Shown here: positions 17,922 through 27,123 of the stretch, piece after piece
How positions within the stretch are numbered: the stretch's first letter is position 1
Layout: each line of letters opens with the position of its first letter
From: Actinomyces israelii DSM 43320
GTDB lineage: Bacteria > Actinomycetota > Actinomycetes > Actinomycetales > Actinomycetaceae
Direction: 5' to 3'
Length of the DNA stretch: 64,000 nucleotides
NCBI RefSeq assembly: GCF_000711965.1
Contig: NZ_KL544003.1
Coordinates: 51,967 to 115,966, forward strand
Position numbers and translations under genes: made by a program
Notes under the pieces: model-generated
The model's input: the letters and a program-made list of their open reading frames with translations, nothing else
Database searches by the model: none
Told to the model about the DNA's origin: nothing

Positions 17922-18842
17922 ATGGATACTCGTTTCACCGGAGTCATTCCACCGCTCATCACTCCGTTCACCCGGGACGGCGCCGTCGATCTCGATGGCC
18001 TCGACCGCGTTATCGAGCACCTGATCGCAGGAGGGGTCAACGGGCTGTTCGTCCTGGGCTCCTCCGGTGAGACTGCCTACCTCACCGACGCCGAGCGCGG
18101 CGCCGTCGTCGAGCGCGCCGTCGCCACGACGGCCGGTCGCGTGCAGGTCCTGGCCGGGGTGATCGACACCACGGCGCGCCGCGTCATCGAGCAGGCCCGC
18201 CGAGCCCAGGGCCTGGGGGCGGACGCGGTCGTCGCCGCGTGCCCCTTCTACGCCATCAACGACGCCGCCGAGATCGCCGACCACTTCCGCGCCATCGCCG
18301 CCGCCGTCGACGTCCCGCTGTTCGCCTACGACGTCCCGGTCCGTCTCAACGGCGTCAAGCTCGGCTGCGACATGCTCGTCCGGCTCGGCGTCGAGGGCGT
18401 CCTGGCCGGGGTCAAGGACTCCTCGGGCGACGACGTCGGCTTCCGCCGCCTGGTCGCCGCCAACGAGGCCGCCGGCCACCCGCTGGCCCTGCTGACCGGG
18501 CACGAGTGCGTCGTGGACGGCATGCTCCTGCTGGGCGCCGACGGGGCCGTGCCCGGGTACGCCAATGTCGAACCGCGGCCCTACACCGACATGTGGCAGG
18601 CCGCCCGCAACGGCGACTGGGCCGAGGCCCGCCGCATCCAGGACCGGATCTGCGCCGGCTTCGAGGTCGTCCACGTTCCCCAGGGGCGCTCCGGGGACGC
18701 CAGCGGCATCGGAGCCTTCAAGACCGCCATGCAGGCCATCGGCGTCATCGGCACCAACACCATGGCCTTCCCCGTCAAGGCGCTCCAGGGCGAGACCAGG
18801 GACAGGATCGTGGCGATCGTGCGCGAGCAGGGTCTGGTCTGA
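17922..18842 (+). CDS. nanA: Probable N-acetylneuraminate lyase (DHDPS/NAL family)
   Basis: A 306-residue (beta/alpha)8-barrel class I aldolase. It has the GSSGE motif at 46-50, Y136 (LFAYDVP) and the Schiff-base lysine K165 in AGVKDSSGD. The family includes dihydrodipicolinate synthase and other aldolases; sequence around Y136 (YDVPVRLNG) is not the classical NanA form. The lyase role (Neu5Ac to ManNAc plus pyruvate) therefore rests largely on the adjacent kinase and epimerase genes. AAAGGAAAA lies 9 bp before the ATG. One base separates it from nanK. Confidence 0.82.
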   Translation: MDTRFTGVIPPLITPFTRDGAVDLDGLDRVIEHLIAGGVNGLFVLGSSGETAYLTDAERGAVVERAVATTAGRVQVLAGVIDTTARRVIEQARRAQGLGADAVVAACPFYAINDAAEIADHFRAIAAAVDVPLFAYDVPVRLNGVKLGCDMLVRLGVEGVLAGVKDSSGDDVGFRRLVAANEAAGHPLALLTGHECVVDGMLLLGADGAVPGYANVEPRPYTDMWQAARNGDWAEARRIQDRICAGFEVVHVPQGRSGDASGIGAFKTAMQAIGVIGTNTMAFPVKALQGETRDRIVAIVREQGLV

Positions 18843-18843
18843 G

Positions 18844-19848
18844 ATGGCGGCACCGACTGACGCGGCCCCGGTCGTCGGCGTCGACCTGGGCGGCACGAAG
18901 ATCGCGACCGCCCTCGTGGCCGCCGACGGCGCCCTGCTCGGTCCCGTCCTGGAGGCTCCCACCCCGGCGCGCGAGGGGCCGCGGGCCGTGCTGGACGCCG
19001 TCGCCTCCCTGGTGGCCGACCTCGTCGATGCCGGCGCCCATACGGCGTCCGGGGCGCTCCCGGCGCCGACGGCGGTCGGGATCGGCTCGGCGGGTGTCAT
19101 CGACTCGGGCCGAGGCGTGGTCGTCTCGGCCACCGACGCCATCGCCGACTGGCCCGGCACCGACATCGCCTCCGCAGTGGCCGGACGGCTCCTGGCCGCG
19201 GGCACTGCGCCGCAGGGCGTGCTCGTGCACGTCGACAACGACGTCAACGCCTACGCCGCGGGCGAGGCCTGGATCGGCGCCGGTGCCGGCGCGGCCGGCG
19301 TCCTCGTGGTCGCTGTGGGCACGGGTGTCGGCGGAGCGGTCGTCCTGGACGGCCGCGTCCACCACGGCGCCCACTTCCTGGCCGGGGAGATGGGGCACAT
19401 GCCCTCCGGCCCGGCGGGCGCCGAGCCCTGCACCTGCGGGCGCACCGGCCACCTGGAGGCTGTCGCGGCCGGGCCCCAGATAGCCCGCCGCTACCGCGAG
19501 GCCACCGGTGCCGGCGTCACTGGCGCCCAGGAGGTCGAGAGGCTCGCCGACGCCGGCGACGCCGTCGCCCGACGCGTCTACCGCGAGGCCGCTGTGGCCC
19601 TGGGCGAGGCGATCGCCGCCGTCGTCACCGTCCTGGACCCCGAGCGCGTCATCGTCTCCGGCGGCCTGGCCCGCTCCGGCGAGCTGTGGTGGGGGCCGCT
19701 GCGCGAGACGGTGCGCGCCGAGGTCCTCGATCTCGTGGCCGGGGACCTCGAGATCGTCCCCGCCGCCCTGGGCGCCGCCGCCCCGATCGTGGGCGCCGCC
19801 CACCAGGCCCGACTGCGCCTGGCGGCGCATCTCGCCGCGGGCGCCTGA
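18844..19848 (+). CDS. nanK: ROK-family N-acetylmannosamine kinase
   Basis: A 334-residue ROK sugar kinase. The ATP site VGVDLGGTKIATALV is at 11-25, the sugar-binding and catalytic region includes DNDVNAYAAGE, and the zinc motif is visible as EPCTCGRTGHLEA. It would phosphorylate ManNAc to ManNAc-6-P between the lyase and epimerase steps. ROK kinases for glucose or GlcNAc look similar, so specificity is inferred from context. ATG 18844 begins 2 bp after the nanA stop. Confidence 0.86.
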   Translation: MAAPTDAAPVVGVDLGGTKIATALVAADGALLGPVLEAPTPAREGPRAVLDAVASLVADLVDAGAHTASGALPAPTAVGIGSAGVIDSGRGVVVSATDAIADWPGTDIASAVAGRLLAAGTAPQGVLVHVDNDVNAYAAGEAWIGAGAGAAGVLVVAVGTGVGGAVVLDGRVHHGAHFLAGEMGHMPSGPAGAEPCTCGRTGHLEAVAAGPQIARRYREATGAGVTGAQEVERLADAGDAVARRVYREAAVALGEAIAAVVTVLDPERVIVSGGLARSGELWWGPLRETVRAEVLDLVAGDLEIVPAALGAAAPIVGAAHQARLRLAAHLAAGA

Positions 19849-19902
19849 GGCCGTGGCGGCCCGGGCGCCGGTCCACCCACCCGACCATTGGAGGAAGCAC
19901 CC

Positions 19903-20598
19903 ATGACCGCACTCGACCCCGTGCTCGAAAAGCTGCGCGGCGGCCTTATCGCCTCCGCCCAAGCCTACCCGGGAGAGCCCATGCGCGACCCGCGCACCAT
20001 GGACCAGGTCGCTCAGGCCTGCGTCGCCGGGGGCGCCGTCGGCATCCGCGCCCAGGGGCTGGCCGATCTCGCCCTGATCAACCAGCACGTTGAGGTCCCC
20101 GTGATCGGCCTGTGGAAGGACGGCCATGACGGCGTCTTCATCACCCCGACCCTCACTCACGCCATCGCCGTGGCCGCCACCGGCTCGCCCATTGTCGCCA
20201 TCGACGCCACGCGCCGCCCCCGGCCGGACGGCCTCACCTTCGCGCGGACGGTGGCCGGTCTCAAGGAGGCGTTCCCCGGCGTCCTGGTCATGGCCGACTG
20301 CGGATCCCTGGACGACGCCCGCACGGCGCAGGATGCCGGCGCCGACGTGCTCGGAACCACGCTCGCCGGCTACACCGGGGAGCGCCCCAGGACCGAGGGC
20401 CCCGACATCGAGCTCATCGACCAGGTGGCGGCCATCGCCGAGGTCCCGCTCGTCGTCGAGGGCCGCGTGCACACCCCGGCCCAGGCGGCCCTGGCCGTGG
20501 ACCACGGGGCCTTCGCCGTCGTCGTCGGCACCGCCATCACCCATCCCACGACCATCACGTGCTGGTTCGTCCGGGCCGTCAGTGCCGGCTCCCGCTGA
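19903..20598 (+). CDS. nanE: N-acetylmannosamine-6-phosphate 2-epimerase
   Basis: A 231-residue TIM-barrel NanE, converting ManNAc-6-P to GlcNAc-6-P. Family motifs are VSAQAYP-like IASAQAYPGEPM at the N-terminus, GIRAQGLADL, VPVIGLWKDG, and the C-terminal phosphate-binding region VVEGRVHTPAQA and VVVGTAITHP. ATG 19903 follows GGAGGAAG (19890-19897), which fixes the start inside a slightly longer open frame. Last gene of the operon by spacing. Confidence 0.93.
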   Translation: MTALDPVLEKLRGGLIASAQAYPGEPMRDPRTMDQVAQACVAGGAVGIRAQGLADLALINQHVEVPVIGLWKDGHDGVFITPTLTHAIAVAATGSPIVAIDATRRPRPDGLTFARTVAGLKEAFPGVLVMADCGSLDDARTAQDAGADVLGTTLAGYTGERPRTEGPDIELIDQVAAIAEVPLVVEGRVHTPAQAALAVDHGAFAVVVGTAITHPTTITCWFVRAVSAGSR

Positions 20599-20717
20599 GC
20601 GCCTGCCGACGGCCCGGTGCCCTGTTCCCGGGCGCCGTGGTGACTGTGACTCGTGTGACCAACGAGGTGGCGAAAGATCACAAAGTGGCGCGCCACGCCG
20701 AGAAAGCACCGTCATAT

Positions 20718-20747
20718 CTGACAAAACGACCCATTTATGCATAGCGT
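20718..20747 (+). promoter_or_regulatory. Probable promoter of the HU gene
   Basis: CTGACA (20718-20723) and TAGCGT (20742-20747) are 18 bp apart in a locally A+T-rich stretch (CATTTATGCATAG), giving a 5' leader of about 45 nt before the HU start. Confidence 0.45.
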
Positions 20748-20800
20748 TGCCGTCAGCGGCACCGCATCCCGGTGCCCACCAACGACCGAGAGGCAGATAT

Positions 20801-21082
20801 ATGTCCGTCAACCGTACCGAGCTCATCGCCGCCATCGCCGAGGAGGCCGAACTCACCAAGGTCCAGGCTGATGCTTTCCTTGCTGCTTTCCAGAAGGTTC
20901 TCGTGGAGAACATCGCCAAGGGTGAGGCCGTCAAGATCACCGGCCTGATGGGTGTTGAGCGTGTCGAGCGTGCTGCTCGTACCGGCCGTAACCCCCGCAC
21001 CGGTGAGGAGATCCAGATTCCCGCCGGCTACGGTGTCAAGCTGACGGTCGGCTCGGCCTTGAAGAAGGCCGTTGCCAAGTGA
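20801..21082 (+). CDS. hup: DNA-binding protein HU
   Basis: A 93-residue HU/IHF-family nucleoid protein. The start MSVNRTELIAAIAEEA and the DNA-binding arm segment with RTGRNPRTGEEIQIPAG are diagnostic. It is the short form without the Lys/Ala-rich tail found in mycobacterial and streptomycete HupB/HupS. Codon choice (GCT, CGT, GGT) is more U-ending than in its neighbours, as is usual for a highly expressed gene. In type I-E systems IHF/HU-like proteins can assist spacer integration, but no link is shown here. Confidence 0.96.
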   Translation: MSVNRTELIAAIAEEAELTKVQADAFLAAFQKVLVENIAKGEAVKITGLMGVERVERAARTGRNPRTGEEIQIPAGYGVKLTVGSALKKAVAK

Positions 21083-21132
21083 CCTCAGCGTGAGGACCCG
21101 GTGCCGCTGAGTGCGGCCGGACCGCAGACGTC

Positions 21133-21164
21133 AAGGCGCGTCGCCTCTGGGGGTGCCGCGCCTT
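21133..21164 (+). terminator. Hairpin downstream of HU
   Basis: A perfect 8-bp stem, AAGGCGCG (21133-21140) and CGCGCCTT (21157-21164), with a 16-nt loop, starting 50 bp after the HU stop. There is no long U-tract. A factor-independent or pausing terminator is plausible. Confidence 0.5.
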
Positions 21165-21271
21165 CGTCATGCCCGTCGTTCGGCGCCTCGGCCGGGCGGG
21201 GGCCCGGCCCCGCGTGTGGCTCGTTCCCGGGGAGGATGGTCGCGCGGGCCGACCCGCATAGCCTCGGTCGC

Positions 21272-22069
21272 ATGGACTCCTCACCTTCTCCCCGGGCCGG
21301 AGGCGCCACAGCTCCGGCGCTGGCTCTGGACGGACTGTGCAAGGCCTTCGGGCAGAAGGTCGCCGTCAACATGCTCTCCCTGGCCGTCCCGGCCAGCTCC
21401 ATCTACGGCGTGGTCGGCCCCAACGGGGCTGGCAAGACCACGACCCTGTCCATGGCCACGGGACTGCTGCCGCCCGACGCCGGCCGCGCCGTCGTCCACG
21501 GCATCGACGTGTGGGGTCGGCCGGCCGACGCCAAGGCGCGGCTCGGCGTCCTGCCCGACGGCCTGCGCACCTTCGACCGCCTGACCGGGCTGGAGCTGGT
21601 CACCTACGCCGGGCTGCTGCGCGGCCTGGAGCGCGACGTCGTGGTCGCCCGCGCGAGCCAGCTCCTCGATGTCCTGGACCTCAGGAGCGCGGGCCGTACG
21701 CTCGTGACCGACTACTCCGCCGGCATGCGCAAGAAGATCAACCTCGCCTGCGCCCTCGTCCACGCGCCCGCCATCCTCGTCCTGGACGAGCCCTTCGAGG
21801 CCGTGGACCCGGTGTCCGCCCAGACGATCCAGTCGATCCTGGCCGCCTTCGCCGCCGACGGCGGCACCGTCATCATCTCCAGCCACGTCATGGCGACCGT
21901 GCAGCGCTTCTGCACCCACGTGGCCATTATCGCCGCTGGCCGGGTCGTGGCGGCGGGCACCACCGCGCAGGTGGCCGCGGGCGGGGACCTGGAGGACCGC
22001 TTCACCGAGCTGGTCGGGGCCCCGGAAGCAAGGGAGGACCTGTCGTGGTTGCGACCCTCGTCCGCCTGA
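21272..22069 (+). CDS. ABC transporter ATP-binding protein
   Basis: A 265-residue ATPase with Walker A GPNGAGKTTTLSMATG, a signature of the form YSAGMRKKINLACALVHAP, Walker B ILVLDEPFEAVD and switch ISSHVM. The degenerate signature (YSAGMRKK) is usual for DRA/CcmA-like exporters. The start is ATG 21272, 7 bp after a TAGCCT hexamer (21259-21264), so the gene is probably leaderless; the frame is open further upstream. It overlaps the permease gene by 25 bp. Substrate unknown. Confidence 0.88.
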   Translation: MDSSPSPRAGGATAPALALDGLCKAFGQKVAVNMLSLAVPASSIYGVVGPNGAGKTTTLSMATGLLPPDAGRAVVHGIDVWGRPADAKARLGVLPDGLRTFDRLTGLELVTYAGLLRGLERDVVVARASQLLDVLDLRSAGRTLVTDYSAGMRKKINLACALVHAPAILVLDEPFEAVDPVSAQTIQSILAAFAADGGTVIISSHVMATVQRFCTHVAIIAAGRVVAAGTTAQVAAGGDLEDRFTELVGAPEAREDLSWLRPSSA

Positions 22070-23805
22070 GGTGGAGGCTCACCCTCAACGCCCTGAGCCG
22101 CAGCGTGTGGATCCTGCTGGCCTCCCTGCTCGGCGCCGCCTGGGCGCTCGGCACCATTATCTCGGTGGCCGCCGGCGCCGTGGCACTCGGTCTGCGAGCC
22201 CCGGTGCCGCTCACCGCCACCCTCATCGGCGCCCTGGGGGCGCTGACCACCCTGGGCTGGGTCCTGGTGCCGCTGCTGCTCACGGGCGTGGATTCCACGC
22301 TCGACCCTCGGGCGCTCGCGCCGTGGATCGCGCCCTCGCGGTCCCTGTCGGCGGGGCTCGCAGTGGCCGGGGCGGCGGGGGTCCCCGGCCTCGCCACCGG
22401 CGTCTGCCTCGCCCTGCCCGCCCTGGCGTGGGCTGCGGGCGGCCACTGGGGCGCCGCCGGTCTCGCCCTGCTCCTGGCCCCGGTCGCCCTGGCGACCTGT
22501 GTTCTCGTCTCGCGCGTCGTCGTGATCGGTCTCGGCGCCTCGACCACGCGCCGGGGGCGGGACCTCGTCGGCGTCATCGGGGGACTGGCCCTCATCGGGG
22601 TCGCCCTCCTGCCGAGCCTGCTCAACCTGGTCGCGGCGCGCTCGGCGGGGCTCGGCGGCTCCGCGCTCATGACGCTCATGAGACTCGGCAGGGTGCTGTC
22701 GCTGAGCCCCTTCGGGTGGGCCTTCGCGGCCCCCGGCTACCTGGCGCAGGGACGGGCCGGGGCGGCGCTGGCCCTGGCGGTCGGGGCGCTGGCGCTCCCG
22801 GTCGCGCTGGCGCCGCTGTGGAACAGGATCGTGCGGCGCGTCATGTCCGGCGGCCGGGCGGCCGGGCGGCGCTCACGCCCGGAGCGGGCGGCCGCGCTCG
22901 GACGGACGCGGGCTGCCGCCGCCGACGCGGACGCTGCGGACGCTGCGACGGCTGCGCTCCTGCCGTGGCACCGCCGGCTGTCACGGGTCATCCCCTCGCC
23001 GGCCGCCGCGATCGCGGCGCGGTGCCTGCGCTACTGGCGGACCGACCCGCGCTATCTGGTGCTCGGGGTCTCCACCGTGCTCGTCATGCTCGTCGTGGGC
23101 GTCGTGACGGTGCTGGGCTTCCGGCAGGGGGTCGAGGAGAACGTGGCCTTCGAGACGGCTCCGGCCGGCGCGGCGCTCGGCCGGGCCCCGGCGGCGCTGC
23201 TCGGGGTGCCGGTCGCGATCGCTCTGATGTCCGGCTGGGTGCTGCACGACGACCTGGGCTACGACTCCACCGCCCAGTGGATGCATCTGAGCGCCGGGGT
23301 GCGCGGTCTCGACGACCGCCTGGGGCGCGTGGTCGCAGCCGCCCTGTGGCAGCTGCCCGTCCTGGCGGTCGTCACCCTCGCCCTCGGCGTGTGGACAGGG
23401 CGCTGGGAGATCGTTCCCGCCGTCGTCGGGGCCCAGCTCGGCCTGTACGGCGCCGCCGCGGCCTGGTCGAGCGTGATGAGCGCGGTCCTGCCCTATGAGG
23501 TCAACGCGCCGGGGGAGAGCCCACTGAGGTCGCGGTCCTCGGGAATGATCCTGGTCGCCTCCTTGGTGCAGATGGCCGGCCTGGCGGTGATCGCCGGGCT
23601 CGCGCTGCCGGTCGCCGTCGGGCTCGGCGCCCTGATGGCCACCGGTGCCTGGCAGTGGGGCTGGGCGCTCCTGGCAGGTGGAGCGCTCTGGGGCGCGGGG
23701 CTCGCCCGGGCCGGCATCGTCGTCGGCGGGCGGGTGCTGGACCGGCACTGGGTCCGGGTCCTCGCCGTCGTGCGCACCTGGTCCGGGCACGCCGAGACCC
23801 GTTAG
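22045..23805 (+). CDS. ABC exporter permease, large multi-spanning membrane protein
   Basis: A 586-residue hydrophobic protein with roughly twelve membrane segments, the first being WILLASLLGAAWALGTIISVAAG. A basic, Ala/Arg-rich cytoplasmic stretch (about residues 265-310) splits it into two halves. No recognised substrate domain. GTG 22045 follows GGGAGGACC (22032-22040) within the end of the ATPase gene, so the two are co-translated. Function beyond transport cannot be assigned. Confidence 0.8.
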   Translation: MVATLVRLRWRLTLNALSRSVWILLASLLGAAWALGTIISVAAGAVALGLRAPVPLTATLIGALGALTTLGWVLVPLLLTGVDSTLDPRALAPWIAPSRSLSAGLAVAGAAGVPGLATGVCLALPALAWAAGGHWGAAGLALLLAPVALATCVLVSRVVVIGLGASTTRRGRDLVGVIGGLALIGVALLPSLLNLVAARSAGLGGSALMTLMRLGRVLSLSPFGWAFAAPGYLAQGRAGAALALAVGALALPVALAPLWNRIVRRVMSGGRAAGRRSRPERAAALGRTRAAAADADAADAATAALLPWHRRLSRVIPSPAAAIAARCLRYWRTDPRYLVLGVSTVLVMLVVGVVTVLGFRQGVEENVAFETAPAGAALGRAPAALLGVPVAIALMSGWVLHDDLGYDSTAQWMHLSAGVRGLDDRLGRVVAAALWQLPVLAVVTLALGVWTGRWEIVPAVVGAQLGLYGAAAAWSSVMSAVLPYEVNAPGESPLRSRSSGMILVASLVQMAGLAVIAGLALPVAVGLGALMATGAWQWGWALLAGGALWGAGLARAGIVVGGRVLDRHWVRVLAVVRTWSGHAETR

Positions 23806-23851
23806 GTGAGTGGTTCCGATGGGGCGCGGGCCGGGCCCGCGGCGCCCCTTC

Positions 23852-23908
23852 ACCGATCTCGGCGCGGAGGTGAGCCGATTCCGAGCCGGAGTACGACCGA
23901 TCTCGGCG
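23852..23908. repeat. Interspersed 13-bp/22-bp-spaced repeat, locus B
   Basis: Three units at exactly 22-bp spacing: ACCGATCTCGGCG at 23852-23864 and 23896-23908, and a degenerate unit at 23874-23886 (about 7 of 13 match). It lies between the exporter permease stop and nagB. Confidence 0.7.
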
Positions 23909-24030
23909 AAGGGTGACAAGGCGTTAGCCGCTGTCTTAAGGTTCTGGGGCCGGAGCGCGCCCTCGTGCCGCCCGGCGCCGAGGGCCCGCTCGGGCCGAGA
24001 TCGTCCCGCACCGCCGAAGAGGAACAACCT

Positions 24031-24771
24031 ATGAAGCTCGTCATCCTGGACACCGCCGAGGCCATCGCTGAGCGCGCCGCCGACGCGATCGAGGACCTTC
24101 TGACCTCCAAGCCCGCCGCTGTCCTGGGAACCGCCACGGGATCGAGCCCGCTGCCCCTCTACGACGAGCTCGCCCGCCGCTGCGAGGCCGGGCGCATCTC
24201 CTTCAAGGAGGTCACCGGCTTCATGCTCGACGAGTACGTCGGCCTGCCCGAGGGCCACCCCGAGCGCTACGCCACCTTCATGGAGCGCAACCTGCGCTCC
24301 CGCGTGGACATGCGCCCCGGCGCCCTGCACGGTCCCGACGCCCTGAGCGAGGACCTCCAGGCCGCCTGCGACGCCTACGAGGCCGCCATGGCGGCCGCCG
24401 GCTACTGCGACCTGCAGATCCTGGGCATCGGCGCCGACGGTCACATCGGCTTCAACGAGCCGGGCGGCCCGCTGGACTCCACCACGCACATCGACGAGCT
24501 CACCGAGCAGACCCGCCGTGACAACGCCCGTTTCTTCGACGGCGACATCGACGCCGTCCCCACCCGCTGCATCACCCAGGGGCTGGGCACGATCATGAGG
24601 GCGCGCAGACTCGTGCTCATCGCCACCGGCGAGAACAAGGCCGAGGCCATTGCTCACCTCGTCGAGGGAGACATCGACGCCCAGTGGCCCGCCTCCGTCA
24701 TGCAGAACCATGCCGACGCCCTCGTGCTCGTCGACCACGCTGCCGCGAGCCTGCTCAAGAAGCAGCACTGA
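24031..24771 (+). CDS. nagB: Glucosamine-6-phosphate deaminase
   Basis: A 246-residue NagB, converting GlcN-6-P to Fru-6-P and ammonia. Motifs are GTATGSSPLPLYDEL, VTGFMLDEYVGL and GIGADGHIGFNEPG. The length is close to that of Gram-positive non-allosteric NagB. ATG 24031 follows GAGGAACA. It completes the sialic acid route begun at 17922, though it is 3.4 kb away and separately expressed; nagA (the deacetylase step) is absent from the window. Confidence 0.95.
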   Translation: MKLVILDTAEAIAERAADAIEDLLTSKPAAVLGTATGSSPLPLYDELARRCEAGRISFKEVTGFMLDEYVGLPEGHPERYATFMERNLRSRVDMRPGALHGPDALSEDLQAACDAYEAAMAAAGYCDLQILGIGADGHIGFNEPGGPLDSTTHIDELTEQTRRDNARFFDGDIDAVPTRCITQGLGTIMRARRLVLIATGENKAEAIAHLVEGDIDAQWPASVMQNHADALVLVDHAAASLLKKQH

Positions 24772-24816
24772 GTGCCTGAAGCCCTCTGCGCCCGTCCGAC
24801 CGTGGCGCGGTTCACA

Positions 24817-24843
24817 ACGGCATCCGCTGTCATCGGATGCCGT
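24817..24843 (+). terminator. Hairpin after nagB
   Basis: A perfect 10-bp stem, ACGGCATCCG (24817-24826) and CGGATGCCGT (24834-24843), with a 7-nt loop CTGTCAT. It starts 46 bp after the nagB stop and ends 42 bp before the next gene. No U-tract, as often in high-GC actinobacteria. Confidence 0.65.
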
Positions 24844-24885
24844 GGGACCGTCGTGGGCCGCGGGCGCCCGACTTAGACTGACCCC

Positions 24886-25233
24886 ATGAGCGAGATCTCT
24901 GCATCCACGGGCGGAGTCCCCAGCGACCCGGAGGAGCGGCCGAGCCAGTCGGCCGGGACGGCAGTCCTCGAGCGCGAGGAGCTCCAGTCCACCGACGACG
25001 GCGACGCCGACCGCTTCGCCCACTACGTGCGCAAGGACAAGATCGCCGCGGCCTCCGCCACCGGGCGCCCGGTCGTCGCCCTGTGCGGCAAGGTGTGGAC
25101 TCCCGGGCGGGACCCCTCGAAGTACCCGGTGTGCCCGACCTGCAAGCAGATCTACGAGCAGATGAGGCCCGGCGGCGGCAATGGCGACGGCCCCCGCTTC
25201 CCGCGCTTCCCCTTCTCCAGAGGCGGTCGGTGA
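24886..25233 (+). CDS. DUF3039 domain protein
   Basis: A 115-residue small protein of the actinobacterial DUF3039 family. The first 35 residues are acidic and low-complexity. The core has ADRFAHYVRKDKI, VVALCGKVWTPGRDP and YPVCPTCKQIYEQM, with three cysteines that may bind zinc. Function unknown. It is leaderless by appearance (TAGACT at 24874-24879, 6 nt before ATG). It overlaps the helicase start in a GTGA arrangement, a conserved pairing in this group as far as I recall. Confidence 0.88.
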   Translation: MSEISASTGGVPSDPEERPSQSAGTAVLEREELQSTDDGDADRFAHYVRKDKIAAASATGRPVVALCGKVWTPGRDPSKYPVCPTCKQIYEQMRPGGGNGDGPRFPRFPFSRGGR

Positions 25234-27047
25234 CTCCCGCACGGGGTCCCCGGGCGCGGCACCGCCCGACCCAGCCGTCCATCTTCGCCGCCGAGAACCT
25301 TCCGCCCGCCTACCCGCAGCGCGCCGCCTGGGGCACCTCGCGGCCGCTGCGGGCCTGGCAGGAGGCCGCGCTGAAGAAGTACCTGGCCGACCTGCCCGAG
25401 GACTTCCTGGCCGTGGCCACGCCCGGGGCGGGCAAGACCACCTTCGCCCTGCGCATCGCCACCGAGCTGCTCGCCGCCGGCGACGTTCACCGGGTCACCG
25501 TCGTGTGCCCCACCGAGCACCTGAAGTACCAGTGGGCCGAGGCCGCCGCCCGCGTGGGAATCCGCCTGGACCCCTCGTACACGAACTCCCAGGGGGCGCT
25601 GGGCTCGCGCTTCGACGGCGCGGCCCTGACCTACGCCCAGGTCGCCGCCAACGTCAGCCTTCACCGCAGTCGCACCGACTCGATCCGCACCCTGGTGGTT
25701 CTCGACGAGATCCACCACGGCGGGGACGCGCGGAGCTGGGGCGACGCCATCCGCGAGGCCTTCACGCCGGCGCGCCGCCGTCTGGCCCTGACCGGCACGC
25801 CCTTCCGCTCCGACGAGTCGGCCATCCCGTTCGTGCGCTACGTCGAGGAGACCGGCGGCGCCAGGCGGTCCCGGGCCGACTACTCCTACGACTACGCCGA
25901 CGCCCTGCGCGACGGGGTCGTGCGCCCGGTCATGTTCATGACCTACTCCGGCCAGATGCGCTGGCGCACCAGGGCCGGCGACGAGGTGGCCGCACGGCTG
26001 GGGGAGCCGCTGACCAAGGACCTGGAGGCCCAGGCCTGGCGCACGGCCCTGGACCCCGCAGGGGAGTGGATCCCCGCGGTCCTGGCGGCCGCCGACCAGC
26101 GGCTGAGCGAGGTGCGCCGCCAGGTGCCCGACGCCGGCGGGCTCGTCATCGCCTCGGACCAGGGCTCGGCCCGCGCCTATGCGGGGCGGCTCCGCGCCAT
26201 CACCGGACAGGCCCCCACCGTGGTCCTGTCCGACGACGCCGGCGCCTCCAGCCGCATCGAGACCTTCGCCGCGAGCCAGGACCGCTGGATGGTGGCGGTG
26301 CGCATGGTCTCCGAGGGCGTGGACGTGCCGCGCCTGGCGGTGGGGGTGTACGCGACCTCCGCCTCGACCCCGTTGTTCTTCGCCCAAGCCGTCGGGCGCT
26401 TCGTCCGTTCGCGCGCCCGCGGCGAGACCGCCTCGGTGTTCCTGCCCTCCGTCACGCCCCTGCTGGGGTTGGCGGGTGAGATCGAGGTCGCCCGCGACCA
26501 CGTCCTGGGCGGGGCCGGGCGCGCCGACGAGGACGCGCTCTTCGCCCCCGAGGAGCGTCTCCTGGCCGAGGCCAACAAGGCGGAGAAGGCCTCGGACGAC
26601 CTGCTGGGCTCCTTCGAGGCCATGGACTCCACCGCCGAGTTCGACCGGGTCCTGTTCGACGGCGGGGAGTTCGGCACCGGTGCTGTGGTCGGCAGCGTCG
26701 AGGAGCAGGAGTACCTGGGTCTGCCCGGCCTGCTCGAGCCCGAGCAGGTGACGGCCCTGCTGCGTCAGCGACAGGACAAGCAGATCGAGGCCCAGAAGAA
26801 GCAGGCGGCCGCGGCCGCCAAGCGCCGGGCCGACTCCGGCGTCGACGACGCCCGGCGCCGGGCCGCCGCCCGCAAGGAGCTGAGCCGACTCGTTGCCGCA
26901 TGGGCGCGTCGCTCCGGCCAGCCCCACGGCGTCATCCACAACGACCTGCGGCGCGTGTGCGGCGGTCCTGAGGTGGCCCAGGCCTCCACCGAGGAGATCG
27001 TCAGGCGCGTGGAGACCCTGCGCCGCTGGTTCGTCGGCAAGCGGTGA
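25230..27047 (+). CDS. DEAD/DEAH-box helicase, SF2
   Basis: A 605-residue SF2 helicase. Walker A is ATPGAGKTTFALR (63-75), DEIH is at 159-162, motif III is LTGTPFRSDE, and the second RecA domain contains SEGVDVPRLAVGVYAT and AQAVGRFVRSRARGE. The C-terminal 120 residues are Lys/Arg/Ala-rich with a coiled-coil look. The layout resembles the helicase part of type III restriction and RadD/XPB-like proteins, but no nuclease domain is present. GTG 25230 overlaps the DUF3039 stop. Confidence 0.88.
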   Translation: MTPARGPRARHRPTQPSIFAAENLPPAYPQRAAWGTSRPLRAWQEAALKKYLADLPEDFLAVATPGAGKTTFALRIATELLAAGDVHRVTVVCPTEHLKYQWAEAAARVGIRLDPSYTNSQGALGSRFDGAALTYAQVAANVSLHRSRTDSIRTLVVLDEIHHGGDARSWGDAIREAFTPARRRLALTGTPFRSDESAIPFVRYVEETGGARRSRADYSYDYADALRDGVVRPVMFMTYSGQMRWRTRAGDEVAARLGEPLTKDLEAQAWRTALDPAGEWIPAVLAAADQRLSEVRRQVPDAGGLVIASDQGSARAYAGRLRAITGQAPTVVLSDDAGASSRIETFAASQDRWMVAVRMVSEGVDVPRLAVGVYATSASTPLFFAQAVGRFVRSRARGETASVFLPSVTPLLGLAGEIEVARDHVLGGAGRADEDALFAPEERLLAEANKAEKASDDLLGSFEAMDSTAEFDRVLFDGGEFGTGAVVGSVEEQEYLGLPGLLEPEQVTALLRQRQDKQIEAQKKQAAAAAKRRADSGVDDARRRAAARKELSRLVAAWARRSGQPHGVIHNDLRRVCGGPEVAQASTEEIVRRVETLRRWFVGKR

Positions 27048-27071
27048 GAGGGCTGAGAGGGCTGAGAGGGC
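27045..27071 (+). repeat. 9-bp tandem repeat, three copies
   Basis: TGAGAGGGC occurs three times in tandem from the helicase stop codon onward (27045-27071), in the 76-bp gap between convergent genes. Possibly slippage or part of a terminator; GAGGGC can pair with GCCCTC near 27103. Confidence 0.6.
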
Positions 27072-27123
27072 TCGGTCTTCGGCTCACCGGCTCCGCGCGG
27101 GCCGCCCTCGGTGCGCTGCGCGC

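Noticed and set aside
17922-18842. Naming the class I aldolase as dihydrodipicolinate synthase (dapA)
   Set aside because: The Schiff-base lysine fits both, but the gene is embedded between a sugar-type importer and nanK/nanE, with no lysine-pathway genes nearby.
25230-27047. Helicase as a restriction or defence component
   Set aside because: It has helicase motifs only, no nuclease or methyltransferase neighbour, and pairs with DUF3039, a housekeeping-type context.
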